Shown here: piece after piece, positions 1-12,766 of the stretch
Numbering within the stretch: the first letter of the stretch is position 1
Layout: each line of letters begins with the position of its first letter
Assembly: GCF_051020765.1 (NCBI RefSeq)
Contig: NC_134948.1
Span: 3,154,501 to 3,218,500 of the forward strand
Length of the DNA stretch: 64,000 nucleotides
Source of the DNA: Lasioglossum baleicum
Taxonomy: Eukaryota > Arthropoda > Insecta > Hymenoptera > Halictidae
Reading direction: 5' to 3'
Made by a program: the position numbers and the translations under genes
The notes under the pieces: generated by a model
Databases searched by the model: none
Seen by the model: the letters and a program-made list of their open reading frames with translations, nothing else
Told to the model about the DNA's origin: nothing

Positions 1-187
1 CAGCAATTTTTAGCGGCGCCTCAGAGACACCACTCGAGTGCTAAGGGTTAATCGACAAAAGAAGCCATAGGTAGGCCAATAGCTGTACAGTCTTGCCTTT
101 CAAATTGTAAAAATATATTTTATAGTTTCGTATTGTATGATGAAGAATGCCAGGAAGATTGACGTAATTATTAAACGCGTGTATTTA

Positions 188-342
188 CAGTGGGTGTACA
201 AAGTATTATTTAAAAACGAATAACTTTTTTCAAAATTGGAACCAACAGCTTTTTGTTTGAGACGTGAGAAGGATTAGTTTACTAGCTAATGTGCAAATAA
301 TTTTTTGTAATTGTTATGTAATGAAAATTTGTACACCGACTG
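188..342. mobile_element. Mariner-like MITE
   Basis: Terminal inverted repeats CAGTGGGTGTACAAA and TTTGTACACCGACTG (one mismatch) bound a 155-bp element with TA on each side. No coding capacity. A related stretch without clear ends is at about 37846-37950. Confidence 0.7.
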
Positions 343-1263
343 TAATTATTAGAAACATTAAGAAACATTTTATTTTAAAACAGCTCCGCGAAGCTTGAAC
401 TCTCCTGACTCGACCTCATAGCTAAAATAGTTTCTAATGTGTATGTTGGAAATACATGAACTATTATAAATTGTTTAACATTCGTTATGCTTGCTGCATC
501 TTGTATTCTGTGGTATTAGTTTTAGAGGCGTCAGGAATAAGGAGACAGCAATGTATGGTGAAATATTCGGCGGAGAATGCGTGTTTTGGAATAATTGAAT
601 GGTGCTGAGACTGCGGTAGGTTTAACAATGGAACGTGCGATCGGATTTCGTTCGGACGAGTCCATTATTGTCTGTCGGACCAATTGAATGGTCCCCCGTA
701 AGGGGACTAGGTGTCACGCACCATGTATAATTCATAGTGGAGAGCGAAAGTGTCCAGGCCTTGAATTAAATACCGTTTTATAAGCGTGCTGGGGCCGTTC
801 ATTATTTTTTCATTTTATCAACACGAATTAAAAACCATTCATAACAATTATTTTTATCAAGATAATCAGAGCACAATTCGCAGTTTTGGCTAAACTGAGG
901 TTTCGATTGTCTTCGTATTTTGATTCATACCCTGGCTATTAATTATCATTTGCTTTATTCTTTTTACCACGCTGATCGGCACTTCAGTGATGATAAAAAC
1001 AAATTGTTTACCAGGAAACAGATCATCGAGTGCAAGAGTACCAGACAAAAGCAGTCCATGTCATCTCCGATAGCCTTTTATCAGCGCATGGTGATCTGGA
1101 AAGCGGTGTTTCGAGGGCAAAGTCCGATTTTTATAGTTGCCGAAGCTGTAATCGGTGTAATAAAGGTGTAATAATTATTATATTTCTACACGTGTGAGAA
1201 AATCGATCTGAAACTCGAGAAAAACATGTGCACACACAAGTTTCAGCAACTATTAGAACAATA
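343..1263. other. No gene recognised
   Basis: AT-rich sequence without a supportable exon or RNA gene. An AACAGCTCCG stretch at 380 recurs at 3358. Confidence 0.5.
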
Positions 1264-1503
1264 CAGGGTGTCCCAGCTAACTTGACCACCTTGAATACCT
1301 TTATTGTTCTTAAAGATACTCATTCCATTAAAAAAAAAAATGAAGGTGACCTTCATATCTCTAAAAAAAATTACATAAAAACTACAATTTTTTTGGTATC
1401 GTATGAGCCCCATTTTACCATTCAACTTCGTCCTTCAGACATTTGACGTATCCTTAAAAACAACAAAGTTATTCAAGGTGGTCAAGTTAGCTGGGACACC
1501 CCG
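1264..1503. mobile_element. Mariner-like MITE with 34-bp inverted repeats
   Basis: 240 bp, TA-flanked. The ends CAGGGTGTCCCAGCTAACTT and their complement at 1470-1503 match over about 34 bp with one difference. No open frame of meaning. Confidence 0.8.
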
Positions 1504-1983
1504 TATAATACAAATTTTAGGTACCTTCTTCTGCAATTTCGAGTCTGCAGGAAACTCAACTCGACTCGAGTAATCCGACGAAGACGAGCAGGAATGTCAA
1601 AGTATGTATTTCATTAATCGCGATTAGATAATTTCAAATCAATGTCAACCGCGATAGTTCTGATCGTATTAATTGACCCGCGGAGGTGTCCGTAATTCCA
1701 GCCATGAAATTCGAGTTTCCAGAGCACTGTGCAGCGATAGGTGCTCGGAATTGCGCAGTTCGACGCGGTCCGACGATTATCAGCGAAATAAATTGATAAC
1801 AATCGATGCGGATGATAATGTTGCTACAGATTACAGATAGAGATGTAGTATAAGGTAACTGGATTACGTGGATGGTTACCAGCGAACTGATATACTTATG
1901 CGTAGTTCAATTACGAGATCAATCGGCCGGTCTCGTATGTATACAATCTAAGGGTGCGACGATAGCTTCAAGCCACAAACATA

Positions 1984-2453
1984 CAAGGTGTCTCAAAATT
2001 CCTGCCACATCCGAAAATGGGAGGTCCCTGAGATCATCTAAAGCAGTGGTCCCCAACCCCCGGTCCGCCCAAGGAACATTAAATACAATTAAATTAAAAT
2101 TATTAAATCAAAACATTCCAAAATATAAACGATCAAGGTCCCTCCCCCCTCAGCGGGCCGCGGTAAAATTATCAAACGTTGTCCGGTCCGCGGCGATAGA
2201 AAGGTAGAGGAGCACTGATCTAAAGCAACCTTTTTCATTTTCTAAAATGGCGTCCGCGGCTTTGTTAAGGAGTTATTAACGACAAACACGGACCAATTAG
2301 AGCGCGACCTAGACGCGTGTTGGCACAGTCTTGTTTTTCGTTAATAACTCCTTAACAAAGCCGCGGACGCCATTTTTGCAAAGGAAACAGTTGCTTCAAA
2401 TGATCTCAGGGACCTCCCATTCCCGGATGTTGAAGGAATTTTGAGACACCCTG
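1984..2453. mobile_element. TA-flanked inverted-repeat element, interrupted by a hAT MITE
   Basis: Ends CAAGGTGTCTCAAAATTCCT and the complement of the sequence ending at 2453. The TIRs extend through GGGAGGTCCCTGAGATCAT. An inner inverted pair (about 2247-2277 with 2340-2374, containing GGCGTCCGCGGCTTTGTTAA) makes the interior nearly palindromic. The left arm is split by the insertion at 2044-2217. Confidence 0.75.
2044..2217. mobile_element. hAT-type MITE with 8-bp target duplication
   Basis: Begins CAGTGGTCCCCAACC and ends GGAGCACTG. It is flanked by the exact 8-bp duplication ATCTAAAG (2036-2043 and 2218-2225), the hAT hallmark. 174 bp, non-coding. It is younger than the element it interrupts. 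Confidence 0.75.
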
Positions 2454-3129
2454 TATACATGCTGCTCTTACCTAGGAACTTGATCCTTCGATGGATAATT
2501 GCTTTCTAATTTAATGGCGTCTTCACAGCTGTCAAAGGAAACCCTCTATGGCCAGTTTCAACTCGCCACCCCTGCCGCAAGGGTAGTTCTAGGGTAAGAG
2601 CACGGTTAATTAAATTTATACATTTTTGTTCACAATATTCTGCATGAAGATTTACGTTTCTAAAATTTGCATCCGATCGCCAGCGAGTAATATTTGAGGA
2701 AGAATATCAAATGGTTACGGTAGCAGTACGAAAAGCGTGCCATCTCTTCGGCCAAATGTTTACCCATCGTTTGTCCAATGGGAATTAGCTGTGCAAATTC
2801 GAGAAGCCGCGGGGATCCGGTTACTACAAGCCGAGGCATGCTTCTGCCGGATAAAAATTCATTGACGTATGAAACAGGCTACATACTCGAATCCAACCCG
2901 TTTGATCTTCCACTTAGCACGTTACGAGCGAATGGAATTTGTTATTCGACGCAACATCTCTCGGCCGGCCTCGTCTTTCTCTCTTTTTCGCCGCATGGCG
3001 CGAGCAAACAATGCACGCGCGTGATTGAGGCACTAACACGGGAAAATTGCTGTTTTAAAAGTGCGTGACACCTTACGCGAACTACACAATTTGCGTAGAA
3101 ACGCCGAGCTACTGCACAGGTCATGATTG

Positions 3130-3285
3130 AACAGCGGATTTCATGCATTTATAACAGAAATGAACAGGTGCGATTTAAAACAGTAAAAACATTAGAGGAA
3201 CTTATAAATACCGCTGTATTATTTTCAGTTTGTTAAACATACTATGCAAGAGAATTTAAATTTCGCATAAAATCCGCTGTCTATT
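3130..3285. mobile_element. CAGCGGATTTTATGCA family MITE
   Basis: Ends ACAGCGGATTTCATGC and GCATAAAATCCGCTGT. About 155 bp. The sub-terminal GGTGCGATTTAAAACAGTA is shared with the copies at 15822 and 46130. No coding frame. Confidence 0.6.
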
Positions 3286-3754
3286 AATCGATGACTCCAC
3301 ATTTAATTATTTCACGACGAAGATTAATAGGAAGAGATGTTTAATTATCGAGTAAAAACAGCTCCGACTGCGAAGAGTTAATTTAATGGTGAGTTATGAA
3401 ACGAGCGAATGAGAATCGAAATTTACGGAGGGTGGAGTACAGGAAGGACTCGACCTTCCCGGAGTGACACAGCCGATAAAGAGAGCAATCAAATCCCGCG
3501 AGTCCATTATCACCGTTATCGTCGATCCTCGTTAATATCGTTATCATTGATCACTAAATACTTGCACGTGCTCTTACGTGTTTCGAGAGCGCCGAATCTG
3601 TTCAAAGTAAATTTCTCTAATGTATCCTTTCAGCTTTTATCCATTAGAATCGGCAATCATCATCTTCTCTGCTTATCTACATTCGATACCTAATTATAGG
3701 GGATCTAAAAGCTGTGGAATCAGCCACAATCGGTCACATAATTGATGACACATA

Positions 3755-4422
3755 CGGTTGGGAGCAAAACTGATCACTCACACTTTAAATCGGTACAACC
3801 TTTTTATGAATGGACCAAACGACCTGAATTTCTCTGTAAGGCTAGAAGAATTAGTTTAGTAAATGACGTCTAAGAAATATGTTGAAAAAATGCATTTGGT
3901 CGGAATTGTGAAAAACAATAGTAAAAATTGATTCTTATTATTATATAATATTTTTACTATTATATATATGATTTTGAAAGATGTGTTCGGTCAACTTGCA
4001 TAAATTATATACGCTCTGAAAATTTCATTGAAATTGGTTAAGTGGTTTACGAGTTATAAACGATCAAAAGTGGTAAAAATTGCAATTTTTCAAAAGTTCC
4101 GGTCTCTACCACTTTTGATCGTTTATAACTCGTAAACCAATTAACCAATTTCAGTGAAATTTTCGGAGCGTATATAATTTATACAAGTTGACCAAACGCA
4201 TCCTTTCAATTTTCGTTATTGGCCCAGCTAAAAAAGTCGAGAAAATCAAATTTTACTATTGTTATTCACAATTCCGAGCAAATGCATTTTTTCAACATAT
4301 TTTTTAGACGCCATTTACTAAACTAATTCTTTTAGCCTCACTGAGAAATTGTAATCGTTTTGTCCATTCATGAAAAAGTTATTCTGATTTAAAGTGTGTG
4401 TGATCACTTTTGCTCCTAACTG
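3755..4422. mobile_element. Near-complete palindromic foldback element, about 668 bp
   Basis: TA-flanked. Left end CGGTTGGGAGCAAAACTGAT and right end complementary (AGTTAGGAGCAAAAGTGATC). The two halves of about 330 bp are inverted copies around a centre near 4085, where GTTTACGAGTTATAAACGAT and its complement face each other. No coding frame. Confidence 0.8.
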
Positions 4423-4980
4423 TATATTCAATCAGAATAGCTATTTATTATCAGTCACTTTTTCTGCCAAGGATTCATTCACCAGATGAGAATTGTGTCT
4501 CTGTATGGAATGTTTCCTTCTTGGAACTCGGAAAACAGCTCAATTCCAACCTCGTGTCGCCTATTACATTATTTTTCCTGTAACCTCCACGTGTGCAACA
4601 TCATTTCATTTTTTCACATGTAACTCCGAGGGGTGCGGTTGGAAATTCTGATTGGTCGCATTCGAAGTAAATGCATCCATTCACCAGGCTCGTGGATCAT
4701 TGAGTGACATAGCATTTCAGGGACTATCAACTGACTTCATCGTCGGTGGAAACTGCGGAGCTACGCGCGCCGGCAAAATTAGGTTCATATATTTTGTTAC
4801 ATTGCTGCATGAACCATTCGTCTGTTCTCGATTCACTGCATCATGAATTTCGAAGTGGCCTGTGCGTATCGGCGAACGGCGCTTTGTGTCTCGCGGCATT
4901 GATCTGCTCTCGCTCCAGTCATAGTAATTAATCTATTCTAGGGACTTATGGCTTTGGAAGCATGCCACGCAAAGCTCTGG

Positions 4981-5456
4981 ACCGTAAAAAATTGGCTGAA
5001 CCATCCGAAACCGGAGTACAAATTTTCTATCATTTAGAATTGAATTCCCGTTCAATTTGATCATTGCAAAATTAATTACTGGAGACTCGTCGATAACATT
5101 ATTAAAATAGTAATCATAAACAATTGGCTGAGCCGTTCAAAACCCGAGGATAAATCTATTATTTAAAATTGAGCTTCCGTCCAATTCGATCATTGCAAAA
5201 TTAATTACTGGAGACCCGTCGATAACATTATTATAATAGTAATCATAAAAAATTGACTGAGCCGTTCAAAACCCGAGGATAAATCTATTATTTAGAATTG
5301 GGCACCCATACAATTTGCTCATTGCGAAATTAAGTCTTGGAGACCCGTCGATAACATTATTAAAATAGTAGCCATAAAAAAAAATTGGCTGAGCCGTTCA
5401 AAACCGGAGGATAAACTTTCTATCATTTAGAATTGAGCTCCCATTCAATTTGATCT
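4981..5456. repeat. Tandem repeat, about 131-bp unit, 3.6 copies
   Basis: Units begin AATTGGCTGAGCCGTTCAAA (near 4990, 5120, 5250, 5385) and contain GGAGACYCGTCGATAACATT. Confidence 0.8.
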
Positions 5457-5458
5457 GT

Positions 5459-5796
5459 ATGCAAAATAAAAATTGTCTACTTGAATTGCAACAAACTGCA
5501 GTGGAGTAGAAAATGATTTGCATTCTTAATACGTTTAATAGATTGAAAATAATATAAGAATATACGTTTAACACGATTTTAAATCGATCAAAATTGTGCC
5601 AGCTTAGAAAAAATGACAAGGCTCTGTTTATTTCGATTTTGTGCAACTCTTATCACAATATACGCTTGGATAAACAAATTTATGGAATCAATTTCCACGT
5701 AAGCAACTCCACAATTTCAATAAATGTGAGATGAACTACTGTTTTGAATTATACTTACTCATTTCCGTGATAAATGCATAAAATCCGCTGTCTAAT
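5459..5796. mobile_element. CAGCGGATTTTATGCA family copy
   Basis: The right end GCATAAAATCCGCTGTCT is intact. The left side begins ATGCAAAATAAAAATTG and contains AACAAACTGCA, as in the copy at 53484. It carries the ATGACAAGGCTCT block also seen at 12600. It follows the tandem array directly. Confidence 0.5.
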
Positions 5797-5799
5797 ATT

Positions 5800-6749
5800 G
5801 CTGTAACGATTTTATCGGCGTAGGTTTCCTATTGAAAGCAAGCAGCCGGTATTTGCTCATCGACAACAGTCCGCATGAAAAGTGAATTTCGCCGCAGAGA
5901 GTTTGCAGAGAGGCTTAAAGTGTGCGTATTGCAGGTGCCTCGGTTAATGCAGTGTCGTTGCCGGGTATTTTTCATCGGGCTTGATCATCCGCGGAGAGCA
6001 ACAGTTGGCGAGCGAGAGGCGTCGCAGAAGGAGGACGGGACGCGCGGCGCCGCGACGCTAGAGAGGGGCAGGTGAACTCGGAAATCGGACATGCGTGAGA
6101 TCATGCGATATAGAGCACCGCAGGAAGTCAGTCGCGCTTAAACGGCGCCCGGCGTTGGACGTGTAGACGACTCGTTTCTTCTCGGGTCTCGTCTCATCTG
6201 ACAGTCTCACCTGGACCAGATTATGGCTGAAGGACGTCTAAAGACCAGCCTCTGCCTTATCCACAAATTACAATCTTAATTAACACTGTGATCCAGCCGG
6301 TATCTGAGAGGATCGATCTAATTCCGTCGTGGGAATCCAGGGATCAAGAAGTTTTTACTTCAGATAGACTTCACTAGGGATCTAGGGTGGTCTCATTTAA
6401 TCCTTCAGTGAACGTCAGCAAGTCAAGACGGATGCTTTCGAAGCAGGAGTGTGAGTCTTCGCTGTCACCTGTTCGTAGTACTCGAGTGTCGTGTTGAAGT
6501 GCTGGAACCGGCGCGTGAGAATCTGACGAAGGTCAGCGTGGGGACAAAGTGGGGAGTTCGATGAGCTTTGAGCATCTCGGATGACGCGAAGAACAACCCT
6601 GATCAACGTTGCTTACGCCGGGGATACAAGGTACGCGAGACCGCTGCGTCAGTCGTCGTCCTTAGCAGTAATTCAGTTGGAGAACCGCAAATTAGTTTGA
6701 ATAGGAGACCTGGAGGCGATTGCTAGAGGCTACCGATTCAAATCTTCTT
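5800..6749. other. GC-richer unique block, possible distal promoter
   Basis: Contains CpG-rich sequence (about 5990-6160) and a TCAGTCGCG initiator-like motif at 6127. It could be the distal promoter or first exon of the receptor gene, but no splice link is shown. Confidence 0.25.
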
Positions 6750-7490
6750 GGATGTCTAAGTTACTTCCTGAATTCTCCTTGGACCTTCAGAGAAGCATTG
6801 GTAGAAAAGCCACTATTGTCTTTCAAGTTACTTCCTGAAATCTTCTTGGATCTTTAAAGAGGAATTGGTAGATTCTACTATTAGCTGTGGAGTTACTTCC
6901 CGAAACCTTTTTGTATCGTCAAAAAAGAATTGGTTGATCCTACTATTAGATGTGGAGTTACTTCCTGAATTCTTCTTGGATCTTCAAAGAGGAATTCGTA
7001 GAAGGCACTATTACCTGTGAAGCTACTTCCTGAAATGTTCTTGAATCTTGAAAGAAGAATTGGAAGAAGCCACTGTTGAAGTTACTTCCTCAAGTCTTTT
7101 TGGATCTTTAAAGAAGAATTAGTAGAAGCTACCATTTAGATTTGGAGTTACTTCCTGAAATCTTCTTGGATCTTCAAAGAGGAATTGGTAGATCCTAGTA
7201 TTAGCTGTGGAGTTACTTGCTGAAATCTTCTTGGATCTCCAAAGAGGAATTGGTAGATCCTACTATTAGCTGTGGAGTTACTTGCTGAAATCTTCTTGGA
7301 CCTTCAAAGAGGAATTGGTAGACCTTACTGTTAGCTGTGGAGTTTCTTTCTGAAATCTTCTTGGATCTCCAAAGAGGAATTGGTAGACCTTACTGTTAGC
7401 CGTGGAGTTTCTTTCTGAAATCTTCTTGGACCTTCAAAGAAGAGCTGGTAGAAGCCATTATTACCTGTTAAATCTTGAAAGGAAATCTTT
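6750..7490. repeat. Tandem repeat, about 66-70 bp unit, about 11 copies
   Basis: Units read GTTACTTCCTGAAATCTTCT then TGGATCTTCAAAGAGGAATT and GGTAGATCCTACTATTAGC. Degenerate at the left, cleaner at 7140-7450. Confidence 0.8.
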
Positions 7491-8105
7491 GTAGACGCAA
7501 ATATTAGCTACCAGAGGCAACCAGTTCATTATTGTCTCTCGAACACAACCTCGGACCATCGGAACACCTGGGGCAACGAAGTAACGTGACTCTAATCCTC
7601 CAGATAAGGCGCGCGACCTCCCCGATCAGATTTGAAATATAATCAACCATCTGATCGTCTACCAAAGCAACTGGTGAATCGTTCAAAGAAGATCGTCGCG
7701 TAAATAGCTGCTGCGCTTTTCCCGGAGGTGACAGTGATCCAAGTCTAGAGTCGTCACTGTTTTCGCAGAAGGTGGCCGTTTACGACTCGGTGCAAAACAG
7801 TCGGCGACAAGCAAAAGCGAAAGCTGCACTTTGCTGAACGAGACGTGCGTCGATTTCTGGCTGTCACTCTCTCTCTCTCTCTCTCGCTCTCTCTGTGCGA
7901 ACCATGTAAACAGGTGTCATAGACACTCTTCCGGTGCGAACTGCTCTTTGGAACTGCGAACAACCGCTTGAAAGCTTCGAGGTGATAGGTGACACGTTGA
8001 CGAAATTAGGCTGATGGAAACCTTGCGACGACTTCACGATTGACAGACCTTGGGGATTCTTCGAGGGGTCCTTATTCATGAGGATCTACTGAGCTGCTGA
8101 CCTTT
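7491..8105 (+). other. Possible untranslated first exon ending at a strong donor
   Basis: The stretch ends GACCTTTG|GTGAGT at 8105/8106. The receptor start exon at 28776 has an acceptor and so needs an upstream untranslated exon; this is one candidate over a 20-kb intron. No other evidence. Confidence 0.2.
7866..7896. repeat. (CT)n microsatellite
   Basis: About 30 bp of CT repeats with one CG interruption. Confidence 0.9.
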
Positions 8106-8203
8106 GGTGAGTACTCGATTCTCCTTTTTTGGACGAAACACATGTATTAATTTTTGATGGCATACATAATGCAAATTACGGGAGTTCCATGTCTATTTAT
8201 GTA

Positions 8204-8318
8204 TTAGGTTGCAAATTCATGCCAGGTAAAACATTAACGTCGAGATTGTCCCGTTGTTTGTATTTATTTAGCAACATTAAAGGAACACATTCCGAAAGAA
8301 ACTTTTGGGACAACCTAA
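8204..8318. mobile_element. Mariner-end MITE
   Basis: The ends TTAGGTTG and CAACCTAA are flanked by TA (8202, 8319). The right end read inward is TTAGGTTGTCCCAAAAGTTT, very like classical mariner inverted repeats. 115 bp, internally deleted. Confidence 0.75.
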
Positions 8319-8808
8319 TACATAATTTGTTTGGTGAGAATGAGGAAGAAACATTATCAGTGAGAGGCAAAATGTATGAAGTGAATTTGCTTGAACGAAA
8401 TAAATGAGTATGAACATCGTTTGTGTTACATCTATGTACTATGTTTTGTTGAAGCGAATCCTTTATATAAATATTGATAATTCCATTGACTGCATGAACG
8501 TAATTCACGTTGAGTTCTTCAATTATTAGAAACAGTTCCGAAGAACGTTACATGTCTATACACTATCATTATCAGGCTCGGAAGAAAGCCATAAGATAAG
8601 TAGGCAGTCATATCTATTATCAGATAGAAACTGTAGACACACAGGCAATTGAAACTTTCCTCGGACAGCCGATTGTCTAGTAACTGGTGACATGAGGTGA
8701 AGTAAGCGGTTACGAGGAAAAAAGCTGGTGAAAAATTTACATAATCGCTCGGGGCTGGGGATGTTTTTCTCTTCCGCAGTTATGGGGCTCGAGACAGCTA
8801 CCGGAAGA

Positions 8809-9800
8809 CATTTTATACAGTCATTTTGCGCAGACATGTTTAAAAAAAAATTAATTAGCTCTAGTAGGACCTAGGAAAATTATTTAAATAATGACTGAAC
8901 CGCAACAGTTCATTCGAATTTAAAAACCAGAGAGAGATTCATCTTCCCGAAGAAGTAAGAGCTCACATTTTATACAGTCATTTTACACAGACGTTTTTTA
9001 AAAAATTAATTAGCTCTAGTAGGACCTAGGAAAATTATTTAAATAATGACGGAACCGCAACAGTTCATTCAAATTTAAAATCCAGAGAGAGATTCATCTT
9101 CCCGAAGAAGTAAGAGCTCACATTTTATACAGTTATTTTGCACAGACTTTTTTAAAAAATTAATTAGCTCTAGTAGGACCTAGTAAAATTATTTAAATAA
9201 TGACGGAACCGCAACAGTTCATTCGAATTTAAAAACCAGAGAGAGATTCATCTTCCCGAAGAAGTAAGAGCTCACATTTTATACAGTCATTTTGCACAGA
9301 CGTTTTTTAAAAAATTAATTAGCTCTAGTAGGACCCAGGAAAATTATTTACATAATGACTGAACCGCAACAGTTCATTTGAATTTAAAAACCAGAGAGAG
9401 ATTCATCTTCCCGAAGAAGTAAGAGCTCACATTTTATACAGTCATTTTGCACAGACATGTTTTTTAAAAAATTAATTAGCTCTAGTAGGACCCAGGAGAA
9501 TTATTTAAATAATGACTGAACCGCAACAGTTCATTCGAATTTAAAAACCAGAGAGAGATTCATCTTTCCGAAGAAGTAAGAGCTCACATTTTATACAGTC
9601 ATTTTGCACAGACATGTTTTTAAAAAAATTAATTGGCTCTAGTAGTACCCAGGAGAATTATTTAAAAAATTGCCAGCGTAGAGAATAATGTATAAAACAT
9701 GTTGATTGTCCAAGCTATCCATCACAGAACCCCAGTGGTTCGTTCGACTTCAAAAACCAAAGAGAGATTCATCTTCCCGAAGAAGTAAGAGTTCCCATTA
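8809..9800. repeat. Satellite-like tandem array, 154-157 bp unit, about 6 copies
   Basis: Units start CATTTTATACAGTCATTTTG at 8809, 8965, 9121, 9275, 9430 and 9587. They contain AGCTCTAGTAGGACC and CCGAAGAAGTAAGAGCTCA. Copies are about 95 percent alike by eye; the last is diverged. Confidence 0.88.
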
Positions 9801-11929
9801 AAATTGCCAGGGGGTAAATTCAGCAGGTAATTCGGTAGACAGAGAGAATCTAGGTTAGGCTAGCCCTAGTATTTAAGGGTAGATACCGACTCCCTCATCA
9901 GAGGCCAACGAAGCCCGGATACCTTCCAATTTATACACCGACTCTCATTTTAGGGATTCGTTACTGACGCCTGTGGCAGACAATCTGAAGAGCACGAGGG
10001 TCGATTTAGAGATTTGAATAGCCAACGAGATAAAAGACCTGGAGACACCTTATTTTTCTCAGCGTGCGAAACCCATGGTTAGCTCCTCTGACTCGGACGC
10101 AGTCTCTCAGACCTGACCTGGTCTTGTTCTTATGATTTATTATCGCGAGATAACGGGTGAAGCGCGATGGACGTTACTCGGCAGGAATAGAGAGCAGATA
10201 ACGCTGTTATAAATTTTCGGAACTCGAAAACAACGCAGCTTCTTCTGGAAAGTGGTCGGTAACTATTGCTGGGGCGATATTGTTAGGTCACTGCGGCTCT
10301 TTATGCAAACGCAATTTATATCTGGCTGTTCAGAAAATTTATCGCTTTTCCATATACATACATTTTTATCAGCACTTCACCAAAGCTCCCTACATTTTCT
10401 ATTGACATTAAAATTTGTCCTGACCTCGAATTTTTTCATAGAATTCAATCGAATTATTTCGAAAGACAATCGATTATTTTCTATTTACTAAAATTAATTA
10501 AATAAAAATAAAATTTTTAAGAGTACCACGTTTTTAAAACGGACTAAAGAGTATAAAACAATTTTTCCTAGCCCCATACAGATTCCTAACCCCGTACAGA
10601 TAGTCCCGAAAATTTTGAATAGCTATGAAAATACTTGTAAGATTTAAAACGAAAAACGTGGGGCGCAAGATAATACATAGTAAGGAGTGTAGAGGGGGTA
10701 GCTGCCGTTGAGAAAAGTCGCACAACAGTTCACGTATCATTTGCAGTAAAATAAAATTGTTAGTGATTTGGTTTCGCTGCGAAACGGGTCAGTGGAGTGG
10801 GGATGAGTCAGAGTGGGAACCGAGTGGGTACTGCCGAGCGTCGCGCGGGGAGGTGTAACGGTTAAATTTATTAATAGCTTATATCTCCTAAACGCATAGG
10901 CTTTCTTGAATTTTTTTTAAATATTGCATTGTCATCCTGATCTGAGCTATGTTTAATATTTCCAGTCTCTAGCTCATGGGGAAGTTAGTTTAAAATCAAT
11001 TGCGAAATTTGTACCGAACAAACAGACAGACAAGAAAGCAAGTTAATAAAAACGTATAGTAAACTGATTAAATCAACAAGAAATAAATGTCCATGCAGTT
11101 CCTGTGTCTCGCAGAGGACGCGGAAAATTTCCATTTCGCATAAAAATGCGCAACGACGATTAATCTTCCGAATTGCCGAGTTAATGCAGTTCCTCTCGCA
11201 ATCGCAAGCTTCATAAATTTTGCTGCAGCCTATTATCCACGAGTGCAGAGATTTCCTCGGCACGGTGATAATTAACCGAGAGAGCTTGATGAAAAAAATA
11301 AGATTTCCGTGGAGAAACACTGCGGCCAGATGCCCGGCAACAATTTGGTCACTCGGTTCGGCGAAGATGCAGCGTTTTATGCTTCGCGAAAAGTCTCAAG
11401 GCGACTTGCGGGAACGTGCAGCGTGATGCGCGCGTCGGCGGAAAAGATAAAAAAAAAAGAAACAAGTAGGGTCCAGCGAAATGTAAATAAATTCGTGAAA
11501 ATGCCAGTTAGGTGGGCGTCGCGGTAGCGTTTATTAAGGTCAGCGTTGGAAATCCGGCTGAAAACGGTTCGAGCGGATTTAATGCCTCCTCTTGAATTGG
11601 TCCGCGGCCGGACAAGATAAAACGCTATCATAACCGGCAGCTCTTGGGATCGCGTGCCGCGAGGCTAATACTTTTATAAATAAACACACACCGACTGGCA
11701 GTGGCGTGAGAGAGGCCTTTCGTCTAATGGCCTCGCCAGGAACATCGTTGACGGAATCTAACTAAACGCTAAGCAGACTCTAATACATCGGCGGGATGTA
11801 TCTTTAAATAAACAACCACTTGCCGGATCGCGAAATTGCAACTCGAGCATGATATCGGGACTCTGGTTACTGCAGCGACTCTTTGGGAGACTTGTTCTTC
11901 GAAGGAGCGCACTCCTCAGAATTATTATA
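9800..11929. other. No gene recognised
   Basis: Unique, moderately AT-rich DNA. Short open frames on both strands lack domain features. Confidence 0.5.
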
Positions 11930-12500
11930 AATTATTATACCTCGTGGAAAGGGATCGATAAATATATAAATTTTCATATTAATTTAATGACATTTCTAAA
12001 TTCGATGTAAAATTTCTATAAATAATATTATCCCTCCTCAAATAATATTAGATACATAAAATTTCATATTAAGTTAATAATATAAAATTTCTATAAATAT
12101 ATATATAAAATATTACTCCCTCAAATAATATTAGATATATAAATTTTCATGTTAATTTAATAATATTTTAAATCCTATATAAAATTTCTATGAATAATAT
12201 TATCCCTCCTCAAATAATATTAGATACATAAAATTTCATATTAATTTAATAATATTTCTAAATTCTATATAAAATTTCTATAAATAATATTACTCCCTCA
12301 AATAATATTAGATACATAAAATTTCATATTAATTTAATAATATTTCTAAATTCTATATAAAATTTCTATAAATAATATTACTCCCTCAAATAATATTAGA
12401 TACATAAAATTTCATATTAATTTAATAATATTTCTAAATTCTATATAAAATTTCTATAAATAATATTACTCCCCCAAATAATATTAGACATTTTTCATAT
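11930..12500. repeat. AT-rich tandem array, about 88-bp unit
   Basis: Units contain CTCAAATAATATTAGATACA, ATTTCATATTAATTTAATAA and TATAAAATTTCTATAAATAA. Six or more copies, nearly pure A/T. Confidence 0.85.
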
Positions 12501-12545
12501 TAATTTCTCGACAGTTTTTCTTAAACATTCTGACAATATTCTTTT

Positions 12546-12766
12546 CACACTGAACCTACCGAGCACTGGAAGCAATTAAAATGTTTTAGCTTATAGAAAT
12601 GACAAGGCTCTATTTATTTAAATTTTGTGGAATTTTTAGAACAATGTGTGCTTGGACACAGAAATTTGTCGAATCAGTTTCCATGAGAGCAATTTCATAA
12701 TTTCAATGTTTGTAAGATGAGAAATATAAAATTGGTCATTTGACCGGCAGCGGTAGGTTTAGTGTT
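12546..12766. mobile_element. Inverted-repeat element with ACTRAACCTACCG ends
   Basis: Left ACACTGAACCTACCG and right CGGTAGGTTTAGTGTT are complementary with one change. The interior (12585-12725) is similar to 5597-5735 (ATGACAAGGCTCT block). A related end with GGTCAAGTGACCGG occurs at about 42640-42690. Confidence 0.6.

Noticed and set aside
8129..8407. 92-codon + strand frame
   Set aside because: It runs across the mariner-end MITE and shows no transposase motif.
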